Shown piece after piece: positions 37,701 to 48,200 of a DNA stretch of 60,000 bases. Position numbers and translations under genes: made by a program. Under the pieces are notes generated by a model, which saw only the letters and a list, made by a program, of their open reading frames with translations, had not been told where the DNA came from and ran no database searches. This DNA is from Owenia fusiformis (Eukaryota > Annelida > Polychaeta > Sabellida > Oweniidae), in NCBI GenBank assembly GCA_903813345.2, contig CAIIXF020000009.1, forward strand, positions 4,280,001 through 4,340,000. Direction: 5' to 3'. Positions within the stretch are counted from its first letter, which is position 1. Every line of letters starts with the position of its first letter.

Positions 37701-40700
37701 AAGCGTGCCCAGGGACGTTACAGATACTATATGTCTAGGATCTGGCTCGTTACACTTCAGCTCCCCGGACGAGGGTGCCCAGGGTCGTTACAGATACTAT
37801 ACAGGTTCAAGTATTTTTTTCTGATACACTACTTCATAAATTCAAAGGAAATCTGAGACCTGAATAAGTGGACGTTGTGCTTTATCTTAGTTGAGTTATC
37901 TTACGTGATTCATATCATGAACTTCCTAATGGTTCGACTTTTTTGATTACCCTGTATACCTCATTTCGATACTCATCACATCTTTCAGTTTTTTCAAAGA
38001 GAACTTTTAGATTGGAACTAATAATATACCATTTTTGCCCATGATGGCATATCTTGCCACCGCTATTATACAGTAGTATAAGTTAAACAGATCATGTAGA
38101 TCATGCAATATATAGCTACCCGATACTAACCTGAAGTTCACTAGGGAAGATAGGATCTTGTGTCGGGTCATACACCGCAAACTCACTGGCATCAAATGTT
38201 TTAGAACAAACCTGTAATAAGTACATAATTAGAAAATGACATACTTCCTTAAAGGTCGTCCTCACTTCATCTCCTGCATAAATATTTGACTAGGACTACT
38301 ACACTGGTGGAATTTAAACGCCATACTTACCTTAGATTCACCATCAGGGAGCTTTCTGTTCTGACAACAATTTTCTCCTTCTTCACACGTCCATTCCTTA
38401 GTAATAAAGAATATATATTCATGCTCTCTATTGTAACAAAACAGACAATTCACTGATGAGTAAAGGCCGTTGGCAATGATCATTGCAAATAGATAAACCC
38501 AATACTATAGCATATCGTAATTTCCCAACACAACTCATTTGTGAAAATTTATGATTCTTATCTGTTGTAAAATAATTGAATAGCTCAATTTGTACTATGC
38601 TGTTTAAGTTTACCTTACTGAATGTTCTGAAACCAGCCAGTATGGCTCTATAGCCAGTACATCTACAAAGATTGCCTAAAATCAAACGTAGCATCGTTGC
38701 AATTGATAGCATCTTTTTGTGCTTCTTGCATTTCAGACAAATTGTTATATGCTCGAATATTCTTCAATTAGTTTGTTGCTCACCTAAAGATGTTTCATAG
38801 CACATTTATCCACATAAATATCATGATGACGATTCAGTCTGATTTACCTTGAAATGCTGTCTCTATCTGAGTCATGGAGGGTTCTGGGTAATTACGTAGC
38901 AATGTGTACATTGACATCACAAACCCAGGAGAACAAAACCCACATTGGATTCCATAGGCTTTTGCCAGGCGTTCCTGAAGTAATTCAAAAACCTCATTCA
39001 GCCTTCCTAGTATATACTTGCCGAATGCTTTATCCTGGACACTAGTGGTGTCAATTAACTGCTTGAGCATTAACCGGTTAACCGGGTGTTTTTACCGGCG
39101 GGAAATTTGAACTGATAATTTCAAATGAAATCTTCGATCTCGAAAGTTGAAAAAATTGGAAAAATGATATATCGGCGTTTATTTTTTACGTTCGTCAAGC
39201 TTTTCTCTATTCTATTCATACACTACCTGAGTACCGGTACCTCTAAATTACTTACCACACTGGTTTACCTTTGGAATCTCCACGAACGCACCATAACAAC
39301 GAGAATTACAGCTGATTAGTGTTTATTTTAATTTTAATTTTCTCACCACCAAAGCGAGGCTTTGACCGTTGACATTTTGGCGACGTTGATAGACAACAAT
39401 TATAACAAAACTGACGAATTAAAAAATGCAAAAAAATGTAAACATGTTTGTAAGGAATTATCTGGCCTATGAGTTGATTACACATGGCTGACAGTTGAAA
39501 AACAAACAGATTAACATGCAAAGTAAGTGCGGGTAAGCAATGTGGCAGAGATTAAAGTTGCTGATTGGATGTTTGTAAGGACTTATCGGACCTATCACGT
39601 GTATGAGTAGCTCACATGAAACTGACGCTTGGAAAACAAACAGATTAACATGCAAAGTAAGCGCGGGAAAGCAATGTGGAAGGGATTAAAGTTTCTGATT
39701 GGGTATTTGTAAAGAGTTATCAGACTTATGACATGTATGAGTAGCTTACGTGAAACTGACACTTTAAAACCAAACAGATTAGCATGCAATATTAGCGCGG
39801 AAAATAACAGAATTATACACGGTCAACTAACCACCCATAAAAACACAGACCGGTCAAGGCATTATCGGCGGTTAACCGGTTAACCGGTTAATACTTGACA
39901 CCTCTACTGGACACGCAACTAATTTTATTGCAAAGTTGAATATAATTACATCGTAGCATTGAAACAAGGTATAACTTGTGTTTTAAGTTTATGAGGAAGT
40001 AAGAAGGGTGTCACGGTGAATTGCTTTTGTCTATTCCTAAAGAGCGAGTTCACTTACACTTGCGCAATGCTATCAGGATACATACCTGCACAGGATGGAG
40101 TTTAGTTTTTGTACTACCTATCCCTTCAACAGTAGTAACAGATAAACCATGCGCAGCTACTAAAGGCATTTGGCAGGCATTCACACTGAGGTGCCTGTGG
40201 AATTAAAAATGTTTGATACCATGTAAACGTAAGTGCCAAAACGAGGATCGACCTTTCTACCAAGACACAATACAATAATAATCGGGAAAAATTTTCATAT
40301 TTTCATACTTTATATCATGTTTTATTATAAATTGTATGTCTTCATGCTTCACTCATATAAATTGTACACCTTTATGGTTTTTCAAATTTTGATAATGCAC
40401 TGATACACCCCCCTATAGGTATCTAGTGTGTAAATGTAATATTTGATCATAATTATACTACATGAATAAATAAATAAGAAAAAAATAAAAAAAATAACAT
40501 ACGTTAAAGGCCGATGGAGATAAACTTTAAATAAAGATGGCAGTGGGATCAATCTGTTTACATAAAAGTCTACTAGTGCTGCCATCTTTGTATCGGCCTA
40601 AAATGTATTGAACATGACAGAGTGACAAAAAATGATTAGCATTAGTTATATCCGAACACCGGAAAGCACAAAATAACTGAAATACCTTATTTGTTTGCTG

Positions 40701-43618
40701 CTGGGATTGTAGCTAGAGATCATCACCGTGCAAGACCCACATCCACCATCTCCGCAAGCCAACTTTGTACCAGTCAGGCATACTGATAGCAGTTAAGGAA
40801 CTTATGACTAAAATGTTTTTACTGTAAATTCATACTTCTGACATCTTTCTCTTGGAAATGTCATATGTATAACTTTGATTCACGTCATATTGTTCAAATT
40901 AATGTATTTTGAACTTCCTTCAAACCTTGCCAAAGAATACATAATATCCTGGCAAGTTTGATAAGTTGTTTATCATTTTATATTTTAATCAGAGCAATAT
41001 AAAGTTAATAGCTTCAGATTTTCGACCCAGTGGATATAATTCCTTACTAGCTAGAAGAAACAAAATATTAATTTAAGCCTTTGTTGGGGCCAGTAATGTT
41101 AGTATGTGGATATTTTTTTTTCAAAACATTGTTTTCCCGAGGAATGAAGACTGTGTCCAACCCGTCAATATATGACGCATGCCTCTTGTGATAATCGTGG
41201 ACAATGCATGATTATTAGGAAACCAAGTTTCCCACTGAAAAAATGAAAAGGGAATTTATATATAAGGAAAGTTAAAAGGATGCATTCCCGTCTGAGGAAC
41301 TGCAATAGAGTTGTCTCTGGTTTTGCATTTTCCTTTACAATCTGAAATACAAAAGCGAGTTAAGTTGTTTCAAATGTCTTAATACAAAAGCGAGTTAAGT
41401 TGTTTCAAATGTCTTTTCTGACACCACACACACGACTCAAAAACTCGTTTCAATTATGTTATGCGTTGACTCCCTTAATGTCAATAAATTCTAAACTAGT
41501 ACTTTACTTTTAATTGAATATTTGAAGTGTCATGAATCTTGTTTAGCTGGTATCATTTTTGTAGCTACATTTAAAGTAGTAAAGTATTGATGTTGTCATA
41601 CGACCATACACGCTATGATTTCATGTAATTGATCACTATGTACTATAGCCCCATTTACTGTTTTCTGCGTCAGTAAAACCTGAAAATAAACAATCGAAAG
41701 ACAATGTACGAGAATACCTCCCATGGACCTACTTTTCACGCAAAATATTTGTAACTATTATATTCAATGTATTATGCTTCAACGTTTATTGTAATGGTTT
41801 TTGTATTTAAATGAACTGTCCCTAAGTCTCGGTAATGGACCTGGATTTTGATAATGGAACTTATATGATGGGGGCATGTAGCCATTAGAGTCATACTGCA
41901 GTACATTGCATATGAGAACCATAGATGAATATTCCAATGTTTTCTCCGCTTTCGGGTGTATATCTTTAACATGGACATTGACCGACATGTCATATGAGTT
42001 CACCTTGAAAGCTCTGAAGTGGTCAATGTTTAATTCCCATGTCTAGACATATGTAGTCCAGTTGAATTTTATTGTGTGAGTCTTATGCTACGTTCCCTTG
42101 CTCCGAGTCGTCTGGTCTTGACATCTAGGTAGCATTTAAACCAACGCTTATTTCCATAGATTCCAAGATAAACTGGCACCAATATTGTATGTATACATAC
42201 ATTAAAATATAATAAAATAAAGTCAATAAAATGAATGAAATACTGATAGATATTTGAGTATAAAAATAAAATAATGATAGAATGTTGCGTAAACAGAGAC
42301 TTTTTGTTTTTGGAAAGTCAAAAATAATGTGATATGATGATACAAATATCCTGCAAGTTGTGTAGGCTCACGCCATGGAACTGATCATTCCTTGGGCTGG
42401 GTTCGATTCCCAAGCTACTTGATATATTGTTTTAGTCTTTTTGATGCTTGGCTATGCTTGATAGTGCTCGAATCACAAGTAAGATCGGTAAAATAATTGT
42501 TTCCTGTTGTCATTGAGCCTTGAAATAAACCACTGGAAACCATCAGATAGAAATAAAGAATCGTGTATCATTCTATATTGGAAACATAAAAGCATAAGTG
42601 TATGTATTATCCCATACACATAATGCACAAAGGCGAAGCTTAGATAACACTCATATGTCCACTCATATGTCATTCCATTCACTGGTACTCTCTGGAAAAA
42701 AGATCTGATCCAGGCAAGTACAGTACCCGATATTCCATAAGATTTCAATTTTATGAGCAGACGTTCAAGCGGGACACTGTCGAACGCTTTGCTAGTTCCC
42801 GTCGTCGATGTCTTTGGTTATATCCTCAATGTATATCAAGAGATAAGAACTGTGGATCTTCTGGCTACAAAGCCAAATTGGTCATCTGTCAGTATATCAT
42901 TTTTAATTAGTGTTCTACAATTTCATCTCCTACGATTCTTTCTAGCATTTTCACAACTATTGAGGTTAGGCTAATTGGCCTGTAGTTGCTTGGCTTTATC
43001 TTTCTGTCTGTGATGTTATGTCTTGTCTTAATAAAAACGTAATGGTATTCTGATGACATACATGTATTGAAAGTTGTATGTTTGGTATATTAACGAAGAC
43101 GCAATTTAAATATTTAGTCCCTCGCCTTTGTTACGTTGACAATCTTCATGAATATTGCCAATGTGACAATATTCATGAAGATCGTCAACGTAACAAAAGC
43201 GAGGGACTAAGTATGTGAATTGCGTCTTCGTTAATGTACCAAACATAGAACCGCCTGCATATTCTCAAACTAGACTATCTTCCTTAACTTTGAGCCAAAT
43301 TATTGTCCACAACTTGACTAATAAATGGGGTAGAATCGAAAAATAAAAAATATCTTACCGAAAACGAACCCCGGAAGTTCTTCGATCTTGTTACACTGAC
43401 GTATCGTCAGCGTAACTAGGTGAGTACCAGTGTGATATATGTAACATTTAAAATACATTTGTTTATATCGATAATAAAAATAGACAGAAATAAAACAAGC
43501 AATTTGACTTACTTTCAAGAATATTTAAGAGGTCATAAAGAATCTTCTTAAAAACAATATATAGTCTCACCTTTTGTCCATTGACGTGGACTACCAGACT
43601 TGTACTTTTTGTGTCCAT
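21107..43618 (-). CDS. Xanthine dehydrogenase/aldehyde oxidase family molybdo-flavoenzyme, 33 exons
   Basis: The gene encodes a complete 1324-residue enzyme, the normal length for this family (about 1330). Order: two 2Fe-2S domains, FAD domain, molybdopterin domain. Such enzymes are cytosolic or peroxisomal homodimers that hydroxylate purines or aldehydes at a molybdenum centre and pass electrons through two iron-sulphur clusters and FAD to NAD+ or oxygen. The start ATG (43616-43618) is preceded by an in-frame stop with no ATG between. Exons sum to 3975 bases with consistent phase at all 32 junctions; the stop is TGA at 21107-21109. A candidate ATTAAA poly(A) signal lies at 21054-21059. The exons are listed in the three domain entries. 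The molybdenum and FAD sites differ from classical xanthine dehydrogenase, so an aldehyde oxidase-like or novel substrate is possible. I do not assign a symbol. Introns are heavily invaded by transposons. Confidence 0.92.
21693..22732. mobile_element. Palindromic mariner-type element carrying two transposase 3' ends
   Basis: The ends are TACAGGGTGTCCAATAAAT and the inverted ATTTATTGGACACCCTGTA, with TA at each edge. The left arm (to about 22245) and right arm (from about 22280) are reverse complements over roughly 430 bases. Read outward, each arm carries the C-terminal end of a mariner transposase. On the minus strand the left arm gives [15 protein letters not shown] and [10 protein letters not shown]; the right arm on the plus strand gives [14 protein letters not shown] and [10 protein letters not shown] with its stop. 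Two half elements therefore face each other. It lies in intron 31 of the oxidase gene. No full transposase is present. Confidence 0.85.
23017..23102 (-). pseudogene. Decayed duplicate of oxidase exon 31
   Basis: This 86-base block copies exon 31 (22875-22961, 87 bases). It reads [11 protein letters not shown], then TGA in place of an AGA Arg codon, then SLSPTIH and, after a one-base deletion, GQMEGAFM. Acceptor (CTCAG|GTT) and donor (ATA|GTAACA) sequences are both kept. Only 55 bases separate it from the true exon. It arose by tandem exon duplication. If spliced in, it would insert a premature stop. Confidence 0.85.
23270..23390. repeat. Tandem duplication over the oxidase exon 30 donor site
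   Basis: Two adjacent copies of about 55 bases share AGACAAACGAATA, ATCCTAAA and ATTGCTCAC. The right copy contains the real exon 30 donor and the last codons of the exon. The left copy repeats the same donor context within the intron with base changes. Confidence 0.6.
26345..26450. repeat. Short tandem repeat of ATCCCGTATCAG
   Basis: The 12-mer ATCCCGTATCAG or a close variant occurs about seven times in 105 bases, in pairs separated by short A-rich joins. It lies in the intron between oxidase exons 23 and 24, 5' of exon 24 at about 75-180 bases upstream in the transcript sense. Confidence 0.75.
26820..27000. mobile_element. Foldback MITE in oxidase intron 23
   Basis: A 181-base palindrome begins AGGTTATTGATGG and ends with TTAAATAACCT. 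Both arms contain repeated AAAATATGATATTGGCC-type words, and the centre is CTCGGGCTATCGCCCTCGG. It flips between A/T-rich ends and a GC-rich tip and has no coding capacity. Confidence 0.8.
27213..28871 (+). mobile_element. Decayed mariner-type transposon
   Basis: The ends are TACAGGGTGTTCAGGAAATA and its inverted partner TATTTCCTGAACACCCTGTA, with long inverted terminal regions (about 220 bases) that share GCCCCGCCTTAGCGCTA. Plus-strand residues at about 27630-27815 match the mariner transposase core: [12 protein letters not shown], then [15 protein letters not shown] containing a catalytic Asp, then a TGA. A degenerate C-terminal piece is near 28450-28560. It lies in the intron between oxidase exons 23 and 24. 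Confidence 0.85.
31860..32760. other. Very AT-rich start of the large oxidase intron 15
   Basis: This stretch is built from TATTAT/ATAATA words with no coding frame. A similar AT-rich patch lies at the other end of the intron (34970-35200). Confidence 0.55.
32550..34975. repeat. Four-copy diverged repeat in oxidase intron 15
   Basis: A unit of roughly 300-450 bases recurs at about 32550-32970, 33025-33330, 34130-34530 and 34680-34970. Shared strings are ATCCAAATTTTAACACAATG, TTAATCCATTA, ACAAACGGATTA, GGGATTAAAGT and, in some copies, GATTTTGAAAGAATT followed by GGCCA and a G-rich patch. Spacing is irregular, so it is an old tandem array broken by insertions or several copies of one interspersed element. 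It explains why this intron (31743-35256) is the longest of the gene. Confidence 0.75.
35257..38396 (-). CDS. Oxidase gene exons 7-15: FAD domain and linker
   Basis: Exons: 38331-38396, 38131-38211, 37333-37474, 37014-37178, 36590-36666, 36306-36402, 36023-36183, 35613-35797, 35257-35422. The FAD-binding region keeps TVGATSVG where family members have VVGNTEVG, and QLRNVASIGSN where they have QIRNVASLGGN. The downstream serine/aspartate segment (STSD) is retained in altered form. The loop that carries the NAD contacts in xanthine dehydrogenases (RREDDIA) reads AEMTDLV here, which argues against NAD+ as acceptor. These assignments come from motif alignment by eye. Exon 15 ends with the linker into the molybdenum domain. 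Intron 8 contains a tRNA-derived SINE. Confidence 0.88.
37555..37800 (+). repeat. tRNA-derived SINE with a duplicated 70-base tail
   Basis: The head resembles a tRNA: a box A-like stretch near GGCTTGAGCGGTATAGCG and a box B-like GGGTTTGATTCC near 37615-37626, as in tRNA-derived SINEs. The body has two adjacent 70-base copies at 37661-37730 and 37731-37800, each starting ATGTCTAGGATCTGGCTCGT and differing at a few positions. It lies in oxidase intron 8. Confidence 0.65.
38614..43618 (-). CDS. Oxidase gene exons 1-6: two 2Fe-2S domains
   Basis: Exons, in order of transcription: 43571-43618, 41284-41341, 40686-40782, 40086-40194, 38848-38974, 38614-38675. Exon 1 encodes [16 protein letters not shown]. 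Exons 2-4 give the plant-ferredoxin-like domain with cluster ligands in CGDGGCGSC plus the Cys of VNACQMPL. Exons 5-6 give the second helical 2Fe-2S domain with CGFC and CRC ligands. All eight cluster cysteines are present, so electron transfer should work. Intron 2 appears to start with GC instead of GT (GAAT|GCATCC): only that cut gives the family-like junction LRRELCLTGTKL in phase. Intron 1 (2.2 kb) holds a decayed LINE reverse-transcriptase fragment and a foldback element; intron 4 holds an hAT-like element. Confidence 0.9.
39043..39906. mobile_element. Non-autonomous hAT-like element with 8-bp target duplication
   Basis: The ends are TAGTGGTGTCAA and TTGACACCTCTA, the classic hAT-type inverted terminus. 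The flanks carry the same eight bases, CTGGACAC, at 39035-39042 and 39907-39914. Subterminal TTAACCGGTTAACCGG blocks lie at both ends. The interior has three tandem units (see next entry) and no transposase. It lies in intron 4 of the oxidase gene. Confidence 0.88.
39440..39800. repeat. Three tandem units inside the hAT-like element
   Basis: Three units of about 124-134 bases start at about 39444, 39568 and 39702 (GTTTGTAAGGAATTATC and variants). Each contains AAACAAACAGATTAACATGC or a close form. They create three similar minus-strand open frames that are artefacts of the repeat. Confidence 0.75.
42470..43050 (-). mobile_element. Decayed LINE reverse-transcriptase fragment
   Basis: Minus-strand frames give successive RT motifs broken by stops and frameshifts: [19 protein letters not shown], then DDQFGFV, then [20 protein letters not shown] and AWIRSFFQR. 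These match the fingers region and the start of the palm of LINE reverse transcriptase. The FADD active site and the endonuclease are absent. It lies in oxidase intron 1, in the same orientation as the gene. Confidence 0.85.
43077..43247. mobile_element. Foldback MITE, 171 bases
   Basis: A near-perfect palindrome: TATGTTTGGTATATTAACG at the left and CGTTAATGTACCAAACATA at the right, with TAGTCCCTCGC and GCGAGGGACTA inside. The loop is only a few bases. It is also in oxidase intron 1. Confidence 0.85.
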
Positions 43619-43700
43619 GTTATTTTGGCCCTTCTGTCCCTGTTGGTCAGAATCGAATTAAAAAATCAATTTAATTTTCACAAGTCTAATATATGATTAA

Positions 43701-44241
43701 CACTGTTCAGTATCAAGCGACGGTTGCGTACGTTACTGTCGCATCAAAGATGGCGGACGGTAAATGTCGATTTCGATATTTTAGTTTCGAATTAAACTAC
43801 ATAATAGTTGACGTAATGCTTTCATATTTAATTAAATAAGGCTTATGTGACATGAAAACGCTGGGGTATGATAATTTGTTCATATGTCGTGCGTCGGCGC
43901 CACAGTTCAACGATATCTGTCACAGGGAACGATATCAACGATATCTTCCCAAAGGGAAGGTAACTGGAAATGTATGATACGATAACCGAAATCCCAGTTA
44001 CCTTCCCCTAAGCGGTGGAAGATATCGTTGAACTATGGCGCCTACGCATGATATACGAACAAATTATCATTCTCCAGAGCCATTATGTCAAGCCTGATTT
44101 GATTCGAAAACCAAAGCACTACCTCAACTATAAAGTAGTTTAATTCGATGAGAACTAAGACATATCGAAATCGAAACTTACTACCCGCCATCTTAAATGC
44201 GAAGGTAACGGCCGTTACCCTCGCTTGATATTGACCAGTGA
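43701..44241. mobile_element. Foldback element immediately upstream of the oxidase start
   Basis: About 540 bases form a palindrome with diverged arms: CACTGTTCAGTATCAAGCGA at the left and the complement TCGCTTGATATTGACCAGTG at the right. Further paired stretches are AAGATGGCGG, ACTACATAATAGTTGA, GATAATTTGTTC, GTTCAACGATATCT and GGGAAGGTAACTGG. Its left edge lies about 80 bases upstream of the oxidase ATG, so it occupies the promoter region of that minus-strand gene. It has no coding capacity. Confidence 0.78.
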
Positions 44242-44327
44242 CGGGGCTGTTTTTATTAAAGGCGCATATGATAGATAACAACTTTATACTTGACTGTGAC
44301 CTATATGTATGTATGTATATCACGAAA

Positions 44328-44914
44328 TACACTCCCCTCCATAAGTTTGGCAACCTTAGCTCTCCCATTGAACGACGTGTTTGAATTTTTATCTACTTAA
44401 CCGGCGATGAAATAATTTACAATATTGATGGAAACGTAACTTGACTTTATTTCCAATACCTCCAAATCTTCTCAATTTTTTCCTCAATTAAAATAAGTCG
44501 AAAATTTATGATAAATTTGATGATTTTTTGAAAATCGTCATTCCAATGTAATCCAATGGGAAATGGAGGGTTCGGGGCAAATCAGAAATAAGCTAGGATA
44601 TCTTTTCAGTAAAAGATTCAGCAAAAAATATTTTTATATAGAAAATTATATTGTCTAACTTTTTTATACACTTAGTGTTTAGTTTATTTGATGAATACTA
44701 GAGTTACAGCGCTTCAAAGTCATTTTTGACAATAATTTTTCACCTCCTGTGTTATAAAAATGGGAGGGTTTTTTGAAAAACAATTTTGACTTTAAAGCCC
44801 TATAACTTTGTTGAACCTGAAGAAACATATTATTTTTTTTGTTAAATAAAGTTAGCAAATTCAATTGCCTGCCTAACTCGTATTTTGCAAGGATTCGGAT
44901 GGATGGATATATTA
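44328..44914. repeat. Dispersed element, copy 1 (TACACTCCCCTCC end)
   Basis: The segment starts TACACTCCCCTCCATAAG and shares extended similarity with 59601-60000: GATGGAAACGTAA, CCAATACCTCCAAAT and CCAATGGGAAATGG. Its 3' part (44795-44910) matches the end of copy 2 in reverse complement. The TA-plus-inverted-end look suggests a Tc1/mariner-type element, but no transposase is seen. Confidence 0.65.
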
Positions 44915-45239
44915 AATCCATTTATTAGTGTTCGTTGTCACAGACTTTATTACAATTTTTGTTTTAGACATTTCGAATCCAAACTGCATCCATGATCACT
45001 AAATCTAAATTGTATACAGATACATCTACCAATTCGTCATTAAAACTTAACAACGTCAAAAAATAATTAATTGCCATTGGAATATAACTTCATCCCACAA
45101 GCGATCTAGATTGAAGTTGCCCATTCAACTGTTTTCAATTTAAATTTAGTGATGATCATGGATGCAGTTTGCATTCGAAACGTCTAAAACAAAAAAAATT
45201 GTAATAAAGTCTGTGACAATGATCACTAATAAATGGATT
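44915..45239. mobile_element. MITE with ~95-base inverted arms
   Basis: The ends are AATCCATTTATTAGTG and CACTAATAAATGGATT. Inverted similarity runs about 95 bases inward (GTCACAGACTTTATTACAAT; CTGCATCCATGATCA), with a spacer of about 125 bases. It directly abuts the dispersed element at 44328-44914. Confidence 0.82.
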
Positions 45240-48200
45240 GAATAAATGAAATAGTCTTATGCCTTAGAATAATTAAAGTCACACTAGCGAGACTCAAAAA
45301 TCCACGATGTTGTAAAATAACAAAGTCGCACACAATTCAGCTCTTGTCTGAAGACTTAAAATTGTAGCCAGCTGTAATCCCTCTGACTCTGTCTCTTTAG
45401 GGTGATCAAAACGGCCACTATTAATCTGAACTAATTAGTTCTGCCAAGGCTCCATAGTCTAAGTCAAATTCTTGACTTTGTTCTTGAAATCTTGAGTTGT
45501 ATACGAGATGACAAGCTCCACTGCTCTGCGCTGATCATCTGCCGGACTATTTTCTGCACTGTCTCTATTAAAGGTCAATACAGGAGTTTAGCCTAGCTAA
45601 ATAGTTGAAAATACTCTATAAACAGCCAATAGATGTCTAGCCCATTTTCAGGAAAAGAATCTTAGGCCTAAAGCAGTTCCCCATTGAACCAACATGTAAA
45701 ACATCACATTTATACTATGCTTTTAACATCATAATGCTACTATTTCTGTTTCCTCATTCATTCAGAAAATCAACAGATCTTTAGGTAAGATCTTATATAT
45801 CATTGGTATGAAGTTTTTTAGTCTTTTAAAACAACATAATGATGGAAAATAAAGATGAATATTGGCTATTTTGTTTAAAATATTTGGTTTGATGTTGGTC
45901 AGCTAAGATCACCAAAATTACCTGGGGTCAATAAGTTTATATAGCCACCAGTAAGATACTGCTTGTTTTAAGTGCAGCTTGAATTACAATGTTTACTATT
46001 GTCCACATACTGATACAGGATAAAAGGTTAAGTTAACTAATAGATAGTTAGAGATCATTCAGATATTTGATGCAGGATTTGAGAGTTTACATTCAGACAT
46101 AGTTTTAGAACTAATCCCAAATAATTTATTCGCAGACGCAGAAACTGATCCAATGTGCCAATGTTACACTTATATTTGACATCATTGAAAATTTTTCTTA
46201 AGTTTTTTCTCCAGACATTTTTATTAACGAATACTACAAAATGTAATTATAGATGTTAGATATCTTGTACTTTCAGAAGAAATACTAAGAAGAAAGTAGA
46301 TTAACTAATTCACATGTTATGTATGACCCTGTAGTGACCCTTGACCAATAACCCAGATGCGAGTAGAAATAATCTTGATTTACGTCATTAAAAATTCAAA
46401 ATTCAGTCAAAGTAATATCATATTTGAAATCTACATGTAAAATTACATCTAGAAATGTGGTTTTAAAAAGTGTTTATTAACTTTGAAAAATTAATTTTCT
46501 TTGAAAATGTGACTTCTAGCTCGGGGAGATTCCCCATAGACCCCATGCTATAAAATCACAAAAAATGAAATATCTTTTCTTTTAGCGGACAGATAATATT
46601 TTGCTTTACTGGATATATTTTCATTAGTATAAGTATCAGACACATAAGGGTTATATGAAAATTGAGCCACTTAAATTGATAATATTCAAGTTTAAGGGAA
46701 CTTTCTTATATACCTGCCATGTTAATTGACCCGAATCAGCCACCTGGTGGTGAAACTGGTAACTACCTACTCGCATTTAGGTAATTAGTCATTTTCCAGT
46801 TATATAACAGTTGGTAAAGATATATCTTTGATGTCTTTAAATAGATAACAATCTCATCATGACCTATGGCCCAAGAACTTTTTAAAATAAAAATAATTTT
46901 TTCAAAGAATCAAAGAAAAGGGTGAAAAATCTAGAGAATCCCCATACCTTCCATGTTATCATTTCCTGAATTTTTATCATATGACTACCATCTATAAATG
47001 GAATTAGCCTAGGCTTAAAGGGCTTATTGTCGACTGTGTACAGCTCTCTGTACTTGCTCCCGATAACACCCCTATATCTTGAAAATCTGCTGCCTGTAGA
47101 GACTTTATAGTCCGCAAGCAAAGACTCTACTGAGGCTGCCTACTCAAGTAGAAATCCAGAAAGAGCTTTTTACACGACTGAATAACTCTGTAGAAGTTAT
47201 AGTCCGCAAGACGTCACTCATAGGAGGCGTGTAGCCTGCACGACTGAACACACGCAAAAACTCACAGCACAGCACTTGGGAATTGAGCATGAAAATAACA
47301 TTACTTAATAGAATTGAACAACACTCGAAGACGGAGATGATTTACAGCTAGTATAAGATCGAATTCTTACCTGAAACAATGCTTTGAAAATCAATCAATC
47401 CTCCCTACATGTATCTTAAAGTTCCTTGAATTGTAGCTTCACTATCCATGACATGATAAACACGTGCGCATCAGCTAAACAAAATTCCATCAGCAGGTCC
47501 CCATAGCGAGAGCGCGCAACCTACAACTGAAAAGTTCTAGAATCACCGATCTGTTTATAGCTGATGCACAACGGCATGATGAACTCGATGAATGTAGAAC
47601 AGAATATTAGCATCAACATGTTTATGTTTCTTTATGTCCCCCGTGTTAGGGAGACCATAAAAGGTACATCAAATTTAATTACATAATTTACAAATGTTAA
47701 AGTATAAAAAATAGATTTAACGTTAGTTACAGAAGTATGATCTTCAGATGTTCCGTTTACATGGTTTAGGGTGAAGGTATATTCAAGTATACTCCCCGGG
47801 ACTCGTGGAATCTTGTGAAACAGACCTCTAAAGAAACCTTTAATGTCAAACAGACTTACGCTACACATTCTTATGAATTGCTCAAACATCAAATCACCCA
47901 TGAACAGGTATGAACAGGTATTAACCCGCTCTGGGTTCTTAAGGACAGTCGAGCAACGTGTATATATTTAGAAATATATAAGCACTTGTACCAAAGGGAA
48001 AAAGGGGTAGGGTGCTTCCTCTGGCGATTGGGGCCGTAACCACGAGGTTGCGAGTTCGAGATGCGGCGTGTGCTCCTTGCGTTTATCCATTTGACCTACT
48101 GTCTAGAAGTGTTTGATTTATTTTTTCATCAGTGGGTTTACACCCACACTTATAGGTAGATGGTCGATGAGTTTTTCAAAGAATATGTTCCTATGCATTG

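Noticed and set aside
39306-39789. Three similar minus-strand frames beginning MHVNLF or MHANLF
   Set aside because: They are the three tandem units of the hAT-like element read in the same frame.
41772-42003. Minus-strand frame in oxidase intron 1 with a weak immunoglobulin-like look ([15 protein letters not shown])
   Set aside because: No splice sites join it to the gene in phase, it lacks the second Cys and Trp pattern, and it could be chance or a relic.
42360-42420. tRNA gene suggested by a box B-like GGGTTCGATTCCCA
   Set aside because: No full cloverleaf or matching acceptor stem could be folded; at most a SINE fragment.
47632-47901. Minus-strand frame of 89 codons
   Set aside because: No recognised motif, no splice context and no neighbour that would explain it.
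48005-48065. tRNA gene suggested by GCGAGTTCGAGATGC
   Set aside because: No acceptor stem or anticodon arm is consistent; probably a tRNA-derived repeat head.
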